Program-made: the position numbers and the translations under genes
Part shown: piece by piece, positions 6,889 to 15,852 of the stretch
How the letters are laid out: each line of letters opens with the position of its first letter
Position numbering within the stretch: position 1 is the stretch's first letter
Notes under the pieces: model-generated
What the model was told of the DNA's origin: nothing
Databases searched by the model: none
What the model saw: only the letters and a program-made list of their open reading frames with translations
Source: JBBIPZ01 sp037442505 [NCBI: Deltaproteobacteria bacterium]
GTDB lineage: Bacteria; CALINM01
Direction of reading: 5' to 3'
Length of the DNA: 32,211 bases
Assembly: GCA_037442505.1 (NCBI GenBank)
Contig: JBBIPZ010000025.1
Location: 1 to 32,211, forward strand

Positions 6889-6917
6889 TTGACTTTATTT
6901 CGGTAATGTTTTAATCT
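6889..6917 (+). promoter_or_regulatory. Candidate promoter of tRNA-Pro
   Basis: TTGACT (6889-6894), a 17-base spacer and TAATCT (6912-6917), ending 8 bases before the tRNA 5' end. The -10 is weak, but position and spacing fit. Confidence 0.45.
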
Positions 6918-6925
6918 ATAGCTAA

Positions 6926-6999
6926 CGGGACGTGGCGCAGTCTGGTAGCGCACTTGCTTCGGGAGCAAGGAGTCGCTGGTTCAAATCCAGTCGTCCCGA
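6926..6999 (+). tRNA. tRNA-Pro, anticodon CGG
   Basis: A 74-base cloverleaf. Acceptor arm CGGGACG (6926-6932) pairs with CGTCCCG (6992-6998), with discriminator A at 6999. The anticodon stem CTTGC/GCAAG encloses the loop TTCGGGA, giving anticodon CGG, which reads CCG. The T arm is CTGGT-TCAAATC-CAG-like. CCA is not encoded. The opening GTGGCGCAGTCTGGTAGCGC is typical of bacterial tRNA-Pro. A T run follows but without a hairpin, so transcription may continue into plsY. Confidence 0.96.
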
Positions 7000-7016
7000 T
7001 TTTTTATAAGACAGCT

Positions 7017-7619
7017 ATGGATATACTTGTTGATATTTTTTTTGTGGTTTTATCATACCTGATAGGTTCGATCTCAACAGGTGTTATTATAGCAAAATAC
7101 ATCTACAAGATTGACTTGAAAAGTGTTGGCAGCGGCAATATTGGTGCGACTAATGTTATGAGAGCTCTGGGGAAAAAGATGGGGATACTTACCTTAATTG
7201 GTGACGCTCTTAAGGGTTTGATACCTACCCTTTTTGCAACCTCATATCAGCCTTTTCCTATTAATCAGTCGTTAATTTTTTTCTGCGCCTTAGCAGCCTT
7301 TTTAGGACATCTGTTTCCTTTTTATCTAAAATTTAAGGGCGGAAAAGGAGTGGCAACTGCATTAGGTATATCTTTAGTATTGTTTCCTTTACAAACACTT
7401 CTTTGTGCAATTGTTTTTTTTGCGGTTGTGCTAAAAACACGCATCGTTTCGATAAGCTCTATACTTGCAGCACTTTCTTTACCTATCTTTGTTTCGTTTA
7501 AAGCTCAGTCGGGCTATATGTTGTCTCTTGCTATTATCATCAGTGCACTTGTGATTATCAAACACAAAGATAATATTCACAGGCTTTTAGAAGGCAAGGA
7601 AAATAAACTTAACTGGTGA
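7017..7619 (+). CDS. plsY: Glycerol-3-phosphate acyltransferase PlsY
   Basis: A 200-residue membrane enzyme that moves the acyl chain from acyl-phosphate to glycerol-3-phosphate, the first step of phospholipid synthesis. The three family motifs are present: GSGNIGATNVMR, a central HLFPFYLKFKGGKGVAT, and HKDNIHRLLEGKENK near the end. It has about five spans. The ATG at 7017 is the true start; the open frame extends back through the tRNA, which is not coding. It lies 17 bases behind tRNA-Pro with no promoter or clear ribosome site between, so it is probably released from a tRNA-mRNA precursor by tRNA 3' processing. It converges with the NYN nuclease gene, 2 bases apart. Confidence 0.93.
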   Translation: MDILVDIFFVVLSYLIGSISTGVIIAKYIYKIDLKSVGSGNIGATNVMRALGKKMGILTLIGDALKGLIPTLFATSYQPFPINQSLIFFCALAAFLGHLFPFYLKFKGGKGVATALGISLVLFPLQTLLCAIVFFAVVLKTRIVSISSILAALSLPIFVSFKAQSGYMLSLAIIISALVIIKHKDNIHRLLEGKENKLNW

Positions 7620-7621
7620 TA

Positions 7622-8107
7622 CTACAGCTTCTTTAGCTTTAAAAGTCTTTTTCTTTCAGCTTTTTTTGGGCGTTTCGGGTTCCCCTTTTTTGTGTTTCTG
7701 CTATCGATATAATCATAATCGTTTTCTTGATTTTTATACACCACGTTAAACAGTCTTCTTGCAAAGTCTTCACTGCGAATGTACCCTGCATTTTTGCCTT
7801 TTGCATAATGAATTATCTCGTTATCTGAACTAACAACAATACAGCCTTCTCTAATATCTTTAACAAGCTCCTTTATCTTCTGATCCGCAGTTTTACCTAA
7901 TCCGGTAAAAATAACGGTAACACCGCCAAATTTTTCTGAGGTGTCTCCAGACAATCCGGCTTTGTAGCTGTCAAACACAACAGTAACCCTGTTTTTTGAA
8001 AATTTGCGATAATTTTCAAGAAGCCTTAGCAAATCTTCGCGCTCACCTTTATAAATATCGAGAAGAACTACATTTAAAAGGTTATAACCATCAACTAAAA
8101 TTTGCAT
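7622..8107 (-). CDS. NYN (PIN-like) domain nuclease, YacP/Rae1 family
   Basis: A 161-residue protein. The core shows the NYN acidic sites: ILVDGYNLL at the N-terminus, TVVFDSYK in the middle and IVVSSDNEI, followed by SEDFARRL. The characterised relative is Bacillus Rae1/YacP, a ribosome-associated A-site endoribonuclease. The C-terminal 25 residues are strongly basic (KKGNPKRPKKAERKRLLKLKKL), suited to RNA or ribosome contact. Its ATG overlaps the lemA stop by one base (TAATG), so translation is coupled. Substrate assignment is inference from the family. Confidence 0.8.
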   Translation of the reverse strand: MQILVDGYNLLNVVLLDIYKGEREDLLRLLENYRKFSKNRVTVVFDSYKAGLSGDTSEKFGGVTVIFTGLGKTADQKIKELVKDIREGCIVVSSDNEIIHYAKGKNAGYIRSEDFARRLFNVVYKNQENDYDYIDSRNTKKGNPKRPKKAERKRLLKLKKL

Positions 8108-8673
8108 TATTTAAAATCCACAACTGGTGTTTCTTTGTCTTTAGCAGGAATTTCATAATAAGGCAACGGTGAAAAACCAAACATACTGGCTATAATATTT
8201 GCAGGAAACATCTTAACTTTAAGGTTATAATTTTTGACACTTTCATTATACCGCATCCTTTCAACAGAAATTCTGTTTTCTGTGCCTGCCAACTCGTCCA
8301 TAAGCCTTATAAAGGTAGCATCAGCTTTTAGATTAGGATAATTTTCTACGACAACAAGGAGTCTTGAAAGTGCTGTATTCATCTCGTTAGAAGCAGTGAA
8401 AAGCTCCTGGGGACTTCTTGCTCCCATCATCTTTGCTCGTGCTTCAGCCAGCTTTTCAAAAATCTCTTTTTCATGTTTTGCGTAGCCTTTTACAGTATTT
8501 GTTAAATTTGGAATCAAGTCTGCCCTTCTCTTTAACTGATTTTCTACCTGTGCAAACTTCGCATTAACATCCTCTTGCATTCTTACAAAGCTGTTCCTCG
8601 CTGAAATGATATAACCAAAACATATCAATGCTATTCCAATGATAACGAATAAAATTATCAAACCTTTCTTCAC
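8107..8673 (-). CDS. lemA: LemA family membrane-anchored protein
   Basis: A 188-residue protein with an N-terminal membrane anchor (about 4-25) and the long-helix LemA domain. Family signatures are NAKFAQVENQLKRRADLIPNLTNTVKGYAKHEKE, ENYPNLKAD and ENRISVERMRYNESVKNYN, with the terminal FPANIIASMFGF. LemA proteins are of uncertain function and face the cytoplasm or periplasm depending on the species. The start is GTG (8673-8671), with AAGGGGG at 8684-8678 only four bases away. It is transcribed with the NYN nuclease from a promoter inside the end of mnmA. Confidence 0.9.
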   Translation of the reverse strand: MKKGLIILFVIIGIALICFGYIISARNSFVRMQEDVNAKFAQVENQLKRRADLIPNLTNTVKGYAKHEKEIFEKLAEARAKMMGARSPQELFTASNEMNTALSRLLVVVENYPNLKADATFIRLMDELAGTENRISVERMRYNESVKNYNLKVKMFPANIIASMFGFSPLPYYEIPAKDKETPVVDFK

Positions 8674-8700
8674 AAAGCCCCCTTAATGATACTTTATTAC

Positions 8701-8729
8701 ATAATATTTATCGCATTTGTGTTAGTCAA
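8701..8729 (-). promoter_or_regulatory. Promoter of lemA-yacP embedded in the mnmA stop
   Basis: On the minus strand TTGACT (8729-8724), a 17-base spacer and TATTAT (8706-8701). The -35 overlaps the last codons of mnmA. The leader would be about 20 bases and include the lemA ribosome site. It would uncouple lemA from nifS-mnmA. Confidence 0.6.
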
Positions 8730-9786
8730 TTAACTTTATCCACCCGCCACCCATCACAACATCACCTTTATACATTACTGCCGCCTGTCCTGGTGTTATT
8801 CCTCTTTGTGGCGTATCGAAAGCGATATGAACTTCATCATTTTTTTTGTTAATAATTTTACCATATTCGCCCTTATGTCTATATCTAACTTTAATAAAAA
8901 ACCTATCATTTTTGCCAACATCTTCAAAAAAGTTACAGTTGCCAATCACAAAGTTTGTCCTGTAAAGGTCAGCTTCATCTCCCACCTCAACTATGTTATC
9001 ATAAGGCAAAATCTTTGTAACATAAACTGGCTTGCCAATAGCCAATTTAAGTCCGCTTCTTTGTCCAATAGTAAAATTAAAATAACCATCATGCATACCT
9101 AAAACCTTTCCATTTTTATCAACGATCTTTCCAGTCTTTTTTATCACGCCAGAATCTAGCAAAAACTTTCTGTAATCATTATTAACAAAACAGATTTCCT
9201 GACTTTCCCTTTTTTTCGCAGTAATTAACACTTGCTCCTCTGCAATCTTCCTAACCATCTTCTTTTCAATATTTCCAAGCGGAAACAGAATATTCTGTAG
9301 CATAGAGGGTGGAATCCCATAAAGGAAATATGATTGATCTTTCGCCTCATCTATTCCTTTTAAAAGTTTAAACGTGCCATCAATTATTTCAATTCTTGCA
9401 TAATGTCCCGTTGCGATATAATCTGCTCCAAAAGTTTTTGCCCTGTTGAAAAGGATATCGAATTTCAAGTCAGTATTACAATTAACACACGGATTAGGAG
9501 TTCTGCCTGCAATATATTCATCTACAAACCTTTTTATCACTTTATCTTTGAACTCTTCCTTTAGATTTAGTACATAAAATGGAATACCAATTTTTTCACA
9601 CACCCTTAAAGCATCATTAGCATCACTAAGGCTACAACAACCTCTTTCCTTGCCTTCACCCTCCCAGAGTTTCATAAATACGCCAAAGACGTTATAACCC
9701 TGCTGTTTAAGAATGAAAGCTGCCACTGAGCTATCCACTCCACCGCTCATGGCAACACAAACGGTTTTGCCAGATTTTTCAGACAT
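8722..9786 (-). CDS. mnmA: tRNA-specific 2-thiouridylase MnmA
   Basis: A 354-residue enzyme that adenylates U34 of Lys, Glu and Gln tRNAs and replaces the oxygen at C2 with sulfur. The PP-loop SGGVDSS is at about 14-20. The catalytic Cys pair is C100 (in GRTPNPCVNCN) and C199 (in SQEICF). The C-terminal beta barrel with TPGQAAVMY closes the family pattern. Length is normal. It begins 6 bases after the cysteine desulfurase stop, which supplies the persulfide sulfur. No clear ribosome site is present, consistent with coupling. Confidence 0.96.
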   Translation of the reverse strand: MSEKSGKTVCVAMSGGVDSSVAAFILKQQGYNVFGVFMKLWEGEGKERGCCSLSDANDALRVCEKIGIPFYVLNLKEEFKDKVIKRFVDEYIAGRTPNPCVNCNTDLKFDILFNRAKTFGADYIATGHYARIEIIDGTFKLLKGIDEAKDQSYFLYGIPPSMLQNILFPLGNIEKKMVRKIAEEQVLITAKKRESQEICFVNNDYRKFLLDSGVIKKTGKIVDKNGKVLGMHDGYFNFTIGQRSGLKLAIGKPVYVTKILPYDNIVEVGDEADLYRTNFVIGNCNFFEDVGKNDRFFIKVRYRHKGEYGKIINKKNDEVHIAFDTPQRGITPGQAAVMYKGDVVMGGGWIKLID

Positions 9787-9792
9787 TGTTGA

Positions 9793-10953
9793 CTACTTTT
9801 TATAAAAAGGTGACATTTTCCTGATTTTTTCTACAAGAGGTGGCAACACTTCTAGACAGTATTCTACATCTTCTTCTGTATTTCCATACCCTAAGCTAAA
9901 CCTGATAGCACCACGCGAACAAAGCGGGTCTAAATTCATTGCAGTAAGGACATGAGAAGGCTCTGTTGCACCAGATGAGCATGCAGAGCCAGTAGAAACA
10001 GCAATGCCATTCATATCAAGCATCACAAGAAGTGCCTCTGCCTCGATATATTTAAAACTTATATTTGAAGTGTTGTATAATCTATTTTCAGGATGTCCAT
10101 TTATAACGGTATCGGGTATTTTTTCAAGAATACCATTTTCTAACTTATCGCGTAATTTGCCAACTTCACCCATCTTTTTTGACATTTCGGCTATGGCAAG
10201 TTCACAGGCTTTGCCTAACGCCACAATTCCAACCATATTTTCCGTTCCAGCACGTAAACCTCTCTCTTGATGTCCACCAGAAATAAGGGGCAAAATATCA
10301 AGCCCTTTTCTTACATACTGAAAACCAACACCTTTCGGTGCATTAAACTTGTGCCCTGAAACTGTTAGTAGGTCTACTCCAAGGTCTTTGACATCAAGTG
10401 GAATTTTACCAGCGACCTGAACCGCATCAGTGTGAAAAATAACCCCCGCTTCTTTTGCAATCTGGGAAATTTCTTTTATAGGAAAGATATTGCCAGTTTC
10501 GTTATTTGCATACATTACGCTGATAAGCACAGTATCTTTTCGGATAGCCTTCTTTAGCTCATCTAAGTCAATCATTCCGTAATTATCAACAGATAGATAG
10601 GTGACTTCAAAATCAAACTTCTCAAGAAACCTGCATGTATTATAAACAGCTGGATGTTCTACAATGGTGGTAATAACATGGCGTCCTTTTTTTAAGTTGC
10701 CCATCAAAATGCCTTTTATTGCCATATTATCACCTTCTGAGCCGCAACTGGTGAACACAATTTCTGACGGATCCGCATTTATAAGCTTTGCAGCATTTTC
10801 TCTTGCCTCTTCTACAAAAGCCCTCACTTCACGACCAGCCCAGTGTAATGAAGACGGATTACCATATTTTTCTGAGAGAAAGGGCAACATCACATCTTTC
10901 ACTTCTGGTCTAACAGGTGTAGTAGCATTATGATCAAAGTAAACCTTTTTCAT
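9793..10953 (-). CDS. nifS: Cysteine desulfurase, NifS/IscS family
   Basis: A 386-residue PLP enzyme that removes sulfur from cysteine for Fe-S clusters and, given the neighbour mnmA, for tRNA thiolation. Visible are YFDHNATTPVRPEV at the N-terminus, the EHPAV motif, the NNETG loop, PLP lysine in SGHKFNAPKG, the GGHQERGLRAGTEN motif and the active-site loop STGSACSSG with its catalytic Cys. The start at 10953 is chosen because homology begins at MKKVYFDHN; the open frame runs 36 codons further up but that stretch has no family match and contains a promoter. No Shine-Dalgarno precedes the ATG. Confidence 0.94.
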   Translation of the reverse strand: MKKVYFDHNATTPVRPEVKDVMLPFLSEKYGNPSSLHWAGREVRAFVEEARENAAKLINADPSEIVFTSCGSEGDNMAIKGILMGNLKKGRHVITTIVEHPAVYNTCRFLEKFDFEVTYLSVDNYGMIDLDELKKAIRKDTVLISVMYANNETGNIFPIKEISQIAKEAGVIFHTDAVQVAGKIPLDVKDLGVDLLTVSGHKFNAPKGVGFQYVRKGLDILPLISGGHQERGLRAGTENMVGIVALGKACELAIAEMSKKMGEVGKLRDKLENGILEKIPDTVINGHPENRLYNTSNISFKYIEAEALLVMLDMNGIAVSTGSACSSGATEPSHVLTAMNLDPLCSRGAIRFSLGYGNTEEDVEYCLEVLPPLVEKIRKMSPFYKK

Positions 10954-10960
10954 GTTAAAA

Positions 10961-10989
10961 AGGGTATCAAATACAACTAAAACAGTCAA
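10961..10989 (-). promoter_or_regulatory. Candidate promoter of nifS-mnmA giving a leaderless transcript
   Basis: On the minus strand TTGACT (10989-10984), an exact 17-base spacer and TACCCT (10966-10961). The expected start lies 7 bases further, at the nifS ATG itself, so the mRNA would have almost no leader. The -10 is poor. Confidence 0.4.
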
Positions 10990-11068
10990 GGAAAAATCCC
11001 CGCCATCTGTATATTTAATTTCGTAATATCTAAGCTTCAACAAACTAAGCTTACAAAACACAAATTAA

Positions 11069-11097
11069 TTGATTATTACAAAAATTTATCATAAAAT
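11069..11097 (+). promoter_or_regulatory. Promoter of the Lys-rich peptide gene and downstream plus-strand run
   Basis: TTGATT (11069-11074), a 17-base spacer and TAAAAT (11092-11097). It gives a leader of about 20 bases containing AAGGAG at 11111-11116. It is divergent from the nifS promoter about 80 bases away. Confidence 0.6.
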
Positions 11098-11123
11098 TTT
11101 TCAAAAACCCAAGGAGTACATTT

Positions 11124-11363
11124 ATGTTAAAAGTCATTACAGCAACTTTGTTTTTTGCTTTTGTTATTTCAGCAAATGCTCAATCGGTGAATATTAACGT
11201 AAATCTGGGCGATAAAAAAGACGAGAAGGTTATCGTAAAAGAGAAAGAGACTGTAATAATCAAGGATGAAAAGGATAAAAAAGATAGGGGAAAGCATAAA
11301 GGACACGATAAAAAGAAAGAAAAGAAGGGGAAAAAAATAAAAAAAGAGGACAAAAAAGATTAA
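11124..11363 (+). CDS. Small secreted Lys/Asp/Glu-rich protein, function unknown
   Basis: A 79-residue protein with a clear signal peptide (1-19, cleavage after NANA-type ANA). The mature part is extremely charged: 22 of about 60 residues are Lys and 14 are Asp or Glu, with almost no hydrophobic residues after VNINVNLG. It is probably disordered and may bind polyanions or the cell envelope. It has a good promoter and AAGGAG ribosome site, so it is likely a real gene and not chance. The stop TAA overlaps the presumed ATT start of the DUF3108 gene. I do not recognise a family. Confidence 0.78.
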   Translation: MLKVITATLFFAFVISANAQSVNINVNLGDKKDEKVIVKEKETVIIKDEKDKKDRGKHKGHDKKKEKKGKKIKKEDKKD

Positions 11364-12093
11364 ACTAATATGCATTAAGAAAATTCTCTTATTTTTTGTA
11401 ACATTTCTTTTTTTTCACCCAAACCTTTTCGCATTTAGTGCCTCTGCCTGTTATAAGGTAGAGGTTTTATTTTTTAAAGTTGGGGAAAGCTGTATCGAGT
11501 ATAAAGAAGATGGTGAAAATATTAATGTAACCAGCTTTATGCGAACAGTTAACATAGGTAGTTTAGCCAGACGTGTTGAAGACAAAGGCGAGGCAATTAT
11601 TGATAAAAAAAACTTGAAGCCAATAAGTTTTAAATTCCACCAGGAAGAGGGCAGATTTAAACGTTATCAAGAATACCAATTTTTAGAAGACAAAATATTT
11701 GTTCGAGAGATAAAATTTAAGGAATTAACAGATAATATTGAAAAGGATGAGAAAAAAGTTTACGTTTCCAGAGAATATGGAGATCCGTATACAGTAGCAT
11801 TACATCTCTTTACAAACGTTGCCAGTAACAGAAAAGGTGTGTTAAAGCTTTTTTATGACGATAAATTTTATAACATCCCTTATACCGTTCTTAAAGAAGA
11901 AACCATTTCCGTTTCATCAAAGAAGTATGACACTTACAAAGTTTTAGTCAAACCATACATTCGAGGCAAAGGTCTTCTGAAGCCTAAAGGCGACTGGATC
12001 CTATGGATTGACAAATCTTCCAGAATGCCTGTTAAGATGAGTGTTGGATTTATCATCGGAAGCGTAAATGTTATTATAGAAACTTTAAAGTAG
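11359..12093 (+). CDS. DUF3108 domain protein, exported, with no standard start codon
   Basis: The frame is open from 11341 to 12093. An ATG exists only at 11539, but the 55 codons before it encode a signal peptide (KKILLFFVTFLFF, then PNLFA) followed by YKVEVLFFKVGESCIEY, the usual first strands of DUF3108 proteins. The coding region therefore starts upstream. The best non-standard start is ATT at 11359, with AGAGGA at 11345-11350 and its last base shared with the TAA of the preceding gene. Alternatively ATG at 11370 is real and one extra T at about 11374-11375 breaks the frame. The rest matches DUF3108: ARRVEDKGEAIIDKKNLKP, an internal YDTYKVLVKP and KGDWILWIDKSSRMPVKM. The function of the family is unknown; an envelope role is likely. 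Confidence 0.65.
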   Translation: MKLICIKKILLFFVTFLFFHPNLFAFSASACYKVEVLFFKVGESCIEYKEDGENINVTSFMRTVNIGSLARRVEDKGEAIIDKKNLKPISFKFHQEEGRFKRYQEYQFLEDKIFVREIKFKELTDNIEKDEKKVYVSREYGDPYTVALHLFTNVASNRKGVLKLFYDDKFYNIPYTVLKEETISVSSKKYDTYKVLVKPYIRGKGLLKPKGDWILWIDKSSRMPVKMSVGFIIGSVNVIIETLK

Positions 12094-12101
12094 TTTTAAC
12101 T

Positions 12102-12130
12102 TTAAAAACATAACCTTTATCAGGTATAAT
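12102..12130 (+). promoter_or_regulatory. Promoter of crcB with perfect -10, leaderless transcript
   Basis: TTAAAA (12102-12107), a 17-base spacer and a perfect TATAAT (12125-12130). The crcB ATG begins only 10 bases after the last base of the -10, so the expected start is within 0-3 bases of the ATG. No ribosome site and no room for a fluoride riboswitch. Confidence 0.55.
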
Positions 12131-12139
12131 TAGCCAGTT

Positions 12140-12534
12140 ATGAGAAAATTTTTGCCATATTTATTAGTAGGGCTTGGTGGTTTTTTAGGCGCAAATACGC
12201 GTTTTATAGCAGGAAAAATTTTTTCTAAATACTTCACAGTTTACTTTCCATTCAGCACGTTTTTTATAAACATAACTGGCAGTTTTTTATTAGGTATTGT
12301 TGGGTATATAGCTGCTTATTTTAAAATCTTTGACCCGGACTATTTCCGTTACTTGTTGGGAATAGGCTTTTTGGGGGCTTACACCACATTTTCTACTTTT
12401 GAATACGAGACAAATACTCTTCTGGAAGAAGGTGCATTTTTTATTTCTGCTTTATACGTGGTCTCCAGTGTGTTGTTAGGGCTTCTTGCCGTAAAACTTG
12501 GTATTTTAACAGCCAAATACTTTGCAAGGTTATT

Positions 12535-12538
<4 letters not shown>
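12140..12538 (+). CDS. crcB: Fluoride channel CrcB/FluC
   Basis: A 132-residue, four-span protein that exports fluoride as an antiparallel dual-topology dimer. Family sites are visible: GGFLGANTRF (13-22) in the first span, FINITGSFLLG with Asn44 in the second, and GFLGAYTTFSTFEYET (76-91) in the third, which carries the pore Phe and Na+-site residues. A single copy fits a homodimer. The next gene, a DUF190 protein, overlaps it by 4 bases (ATGA), a frequent crcB partner. Confidence 0.95.
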
Positions 12539-14584
<2,046 letters not shown>

Positions 14585-14587
14585 TTC

Positions 14588-15277
14588 TTGCAAATAAAAG
14601 GTTTTCAAGAAGTAACATTGATGGATTGGGAAGGCGTGGTTGCATCCATCCTTTTTGTGGGTGGATGTAACTTTCGCTGTCTTTATTGTCACAACTATAA
14701 CATTGCATTCAATCCCGCTACGGAAGAGAATGTGCCTCAAGAGTTTATTTTCTCAAGATTAAAAGAACTAAAAAAATGGATTGACGGTGTTATAGTTTCT
14801 GGTGGGGAACCAACTATTTATGGGGCAAGCTTAAAATTGCTTTTAGAAACTCTTAAGGCAGAAGGTTTTAAAACGAAACTTTATACTAATGGAACAAATA
14901 AAACACTGCTAAAAGAGCTGATAGAAAACAAGCTTTTAGATGCTGTCGATATGGATATAAAGCATGTGTTTTCAAAATATGCTCAAGTAACTATGGCTGG
15001 TAATTACGATATTCTGGAAGAAGTTAAAAGTTCTGTCTCACTATTAAAGTCAACGAAAACCATTGATGTTAAATTTAGAACAACTTTAGTAAAAGGATTA
15101 CATACACAAAACGATATTGAAGAGATTTACAAAGTTGTATATCCCTGCACTTTTATAATTCAAAACGTTTCAAATGAGCATGTGCCAGAAAAATATTCAA
15201 AATTAATCCAACCATTTACACTGAAAGAGTTTGAAGAGCTTCAAAAATTAATTAAATGGGGTAATATATGGACTTAG
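14588..15277 (+). CDS. Radical SAM activating protein, NrdG-like (anaerobic RNR activase type)
   Basis: A 229-residue radical SAM protein with C27-x3-C31-x2-C34 in GGCNFRCLYCHNYNI, followed by SGGEPTIYG and LYTNGT. Short length and sequence match the NrdG2/TIGR02495-type activases, which generate the glycyl radical on class III ribonucleotide reductase. No nrdD is present in the window, so the substrate enzyme is assumed to be elsewhere and another glycyl-radical enzyme is possible. The start is TTG at 14588 with AGGAGA at 14576-14581; residue 2 onward (QIKGFQEVTLMDWEG) matches family starts. It lies 3 bases after eno and overlaps gmhA by 10. Confidence 0.85.
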   Translation: MQIKGFQEVTLMDWEGVVASILFVGGCNFRCLYCHNYNIAFNPATEENVPQEFIFSRLKELKKWIDGVIVSGGEPTIYGASLKLLLETLKAEGFKTKLYTNGTNKTLLKELIENKLLDAVDMDIKHVFSKYAQVTMAGNYDILEEVKSSVSLLKSTKTIDVKFRTTLVKGLHTQNDIEEIYKVVYPCTFIIQNVSNEHVPEKYSKLIQPFTLKEFEELQKLIKWGNIWT

Positions 15278-15852
15278 ACGTCATTTTTGATGAAACCATC
15301 TTTTTGATGGAGAAGGTTAGAGAAAGGTATTTAGAACAGATTAAAAACATTGCAAAACTACTTTACGAGACATTTAAAACTGGTGGCAAACTGCTTATCT
15401 GTGGAAATGGAGGCTCAGCAGCAGATGCTCAGCATATAGCTGCTGAATTTATTAATCGATTCCGGATAGAAAGACAACCTCTACCAGCAATCGCTTTAAC
15501 CACAGATACTTCTGTTCTGACGAGCATCGGAAATGATTATGATTATGTAGAGGTTTTTTCAAAACAAATTAAAGCTCTGGCAAATAAAGGCGATATGCTT
15601 TTTGCCATATCTACTTCTGGCACATCAAAAAATGTGTTACTTGCATTAAAAGAGGCTAAAGGTAAAGGAGTAATAACGGTAGGCTTTTCTGGTGACTACA
15701 GGGAAGAGATGGGAAGATTATGCGACCATTACATTGCGTTGCCATCCCGTAACACTCCTCGAATACAGGAAGTGCTTCTTGTGGTTGAGCATGCGATATG
15801 CGAATTGATAGACGAATACTGGAGAAGAGATAATGTACCCCACCCTGAATAA
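15268..15852 (+). CDS. gmhA: Phosphoheptose isomerase GmhA
   Basis: A 194-residue SIS-domain enzyme converting sedoheptulose 7-phosphate to D-glycero-D-manno-heptose 7-phosphate for LPS inner core. GGKLLICGNGGSAADAQHIAAEFINRF, ALTTDTSVLTSIGNDY, ISTSGTSKNV and the C-terminal IQEVLLVVEHAICELIDE helix are all family hallmarks. Its presence argues for a Gram-negative envelope. It overlaps both neighbours, which suggests coupling with the unknown protein that follows. Confidence 0.95.
   Translation: MDLDVIFDETIFLMEKVRERYLEQIKNIAKLLYETFKTGGKLLICGNGGSAADAQHIAAEFINRFRIERQPLPAIALTTDTSVLTSIGNDYDYVEVFSKQIKALANKGDMLFAISTSGTSKNVLLALKEAKGKGVITVGFSGDYREEMGRLCDHYIALPSRNTPRIQEVLLVVEHAICELIDEYWRRDNVPHPE

Noticed and set aside
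6954-7016. Upstream extension of plsY into the tRNA gene
   Set aside because: These bases fold as tRNA-Pro and PlsY homology begins exactly at the ATG at 7017.
10954-11061. Upstream extension of nifS by 36 codons
   Set aside because: Family homology starts at 10953 and the stretch contains a plausible promoter.
12094-12139. A fluoride riboswitch before crcB
   Set aside because: Only 46 bases are available and none of the conserved crcB-motif sequences is present.
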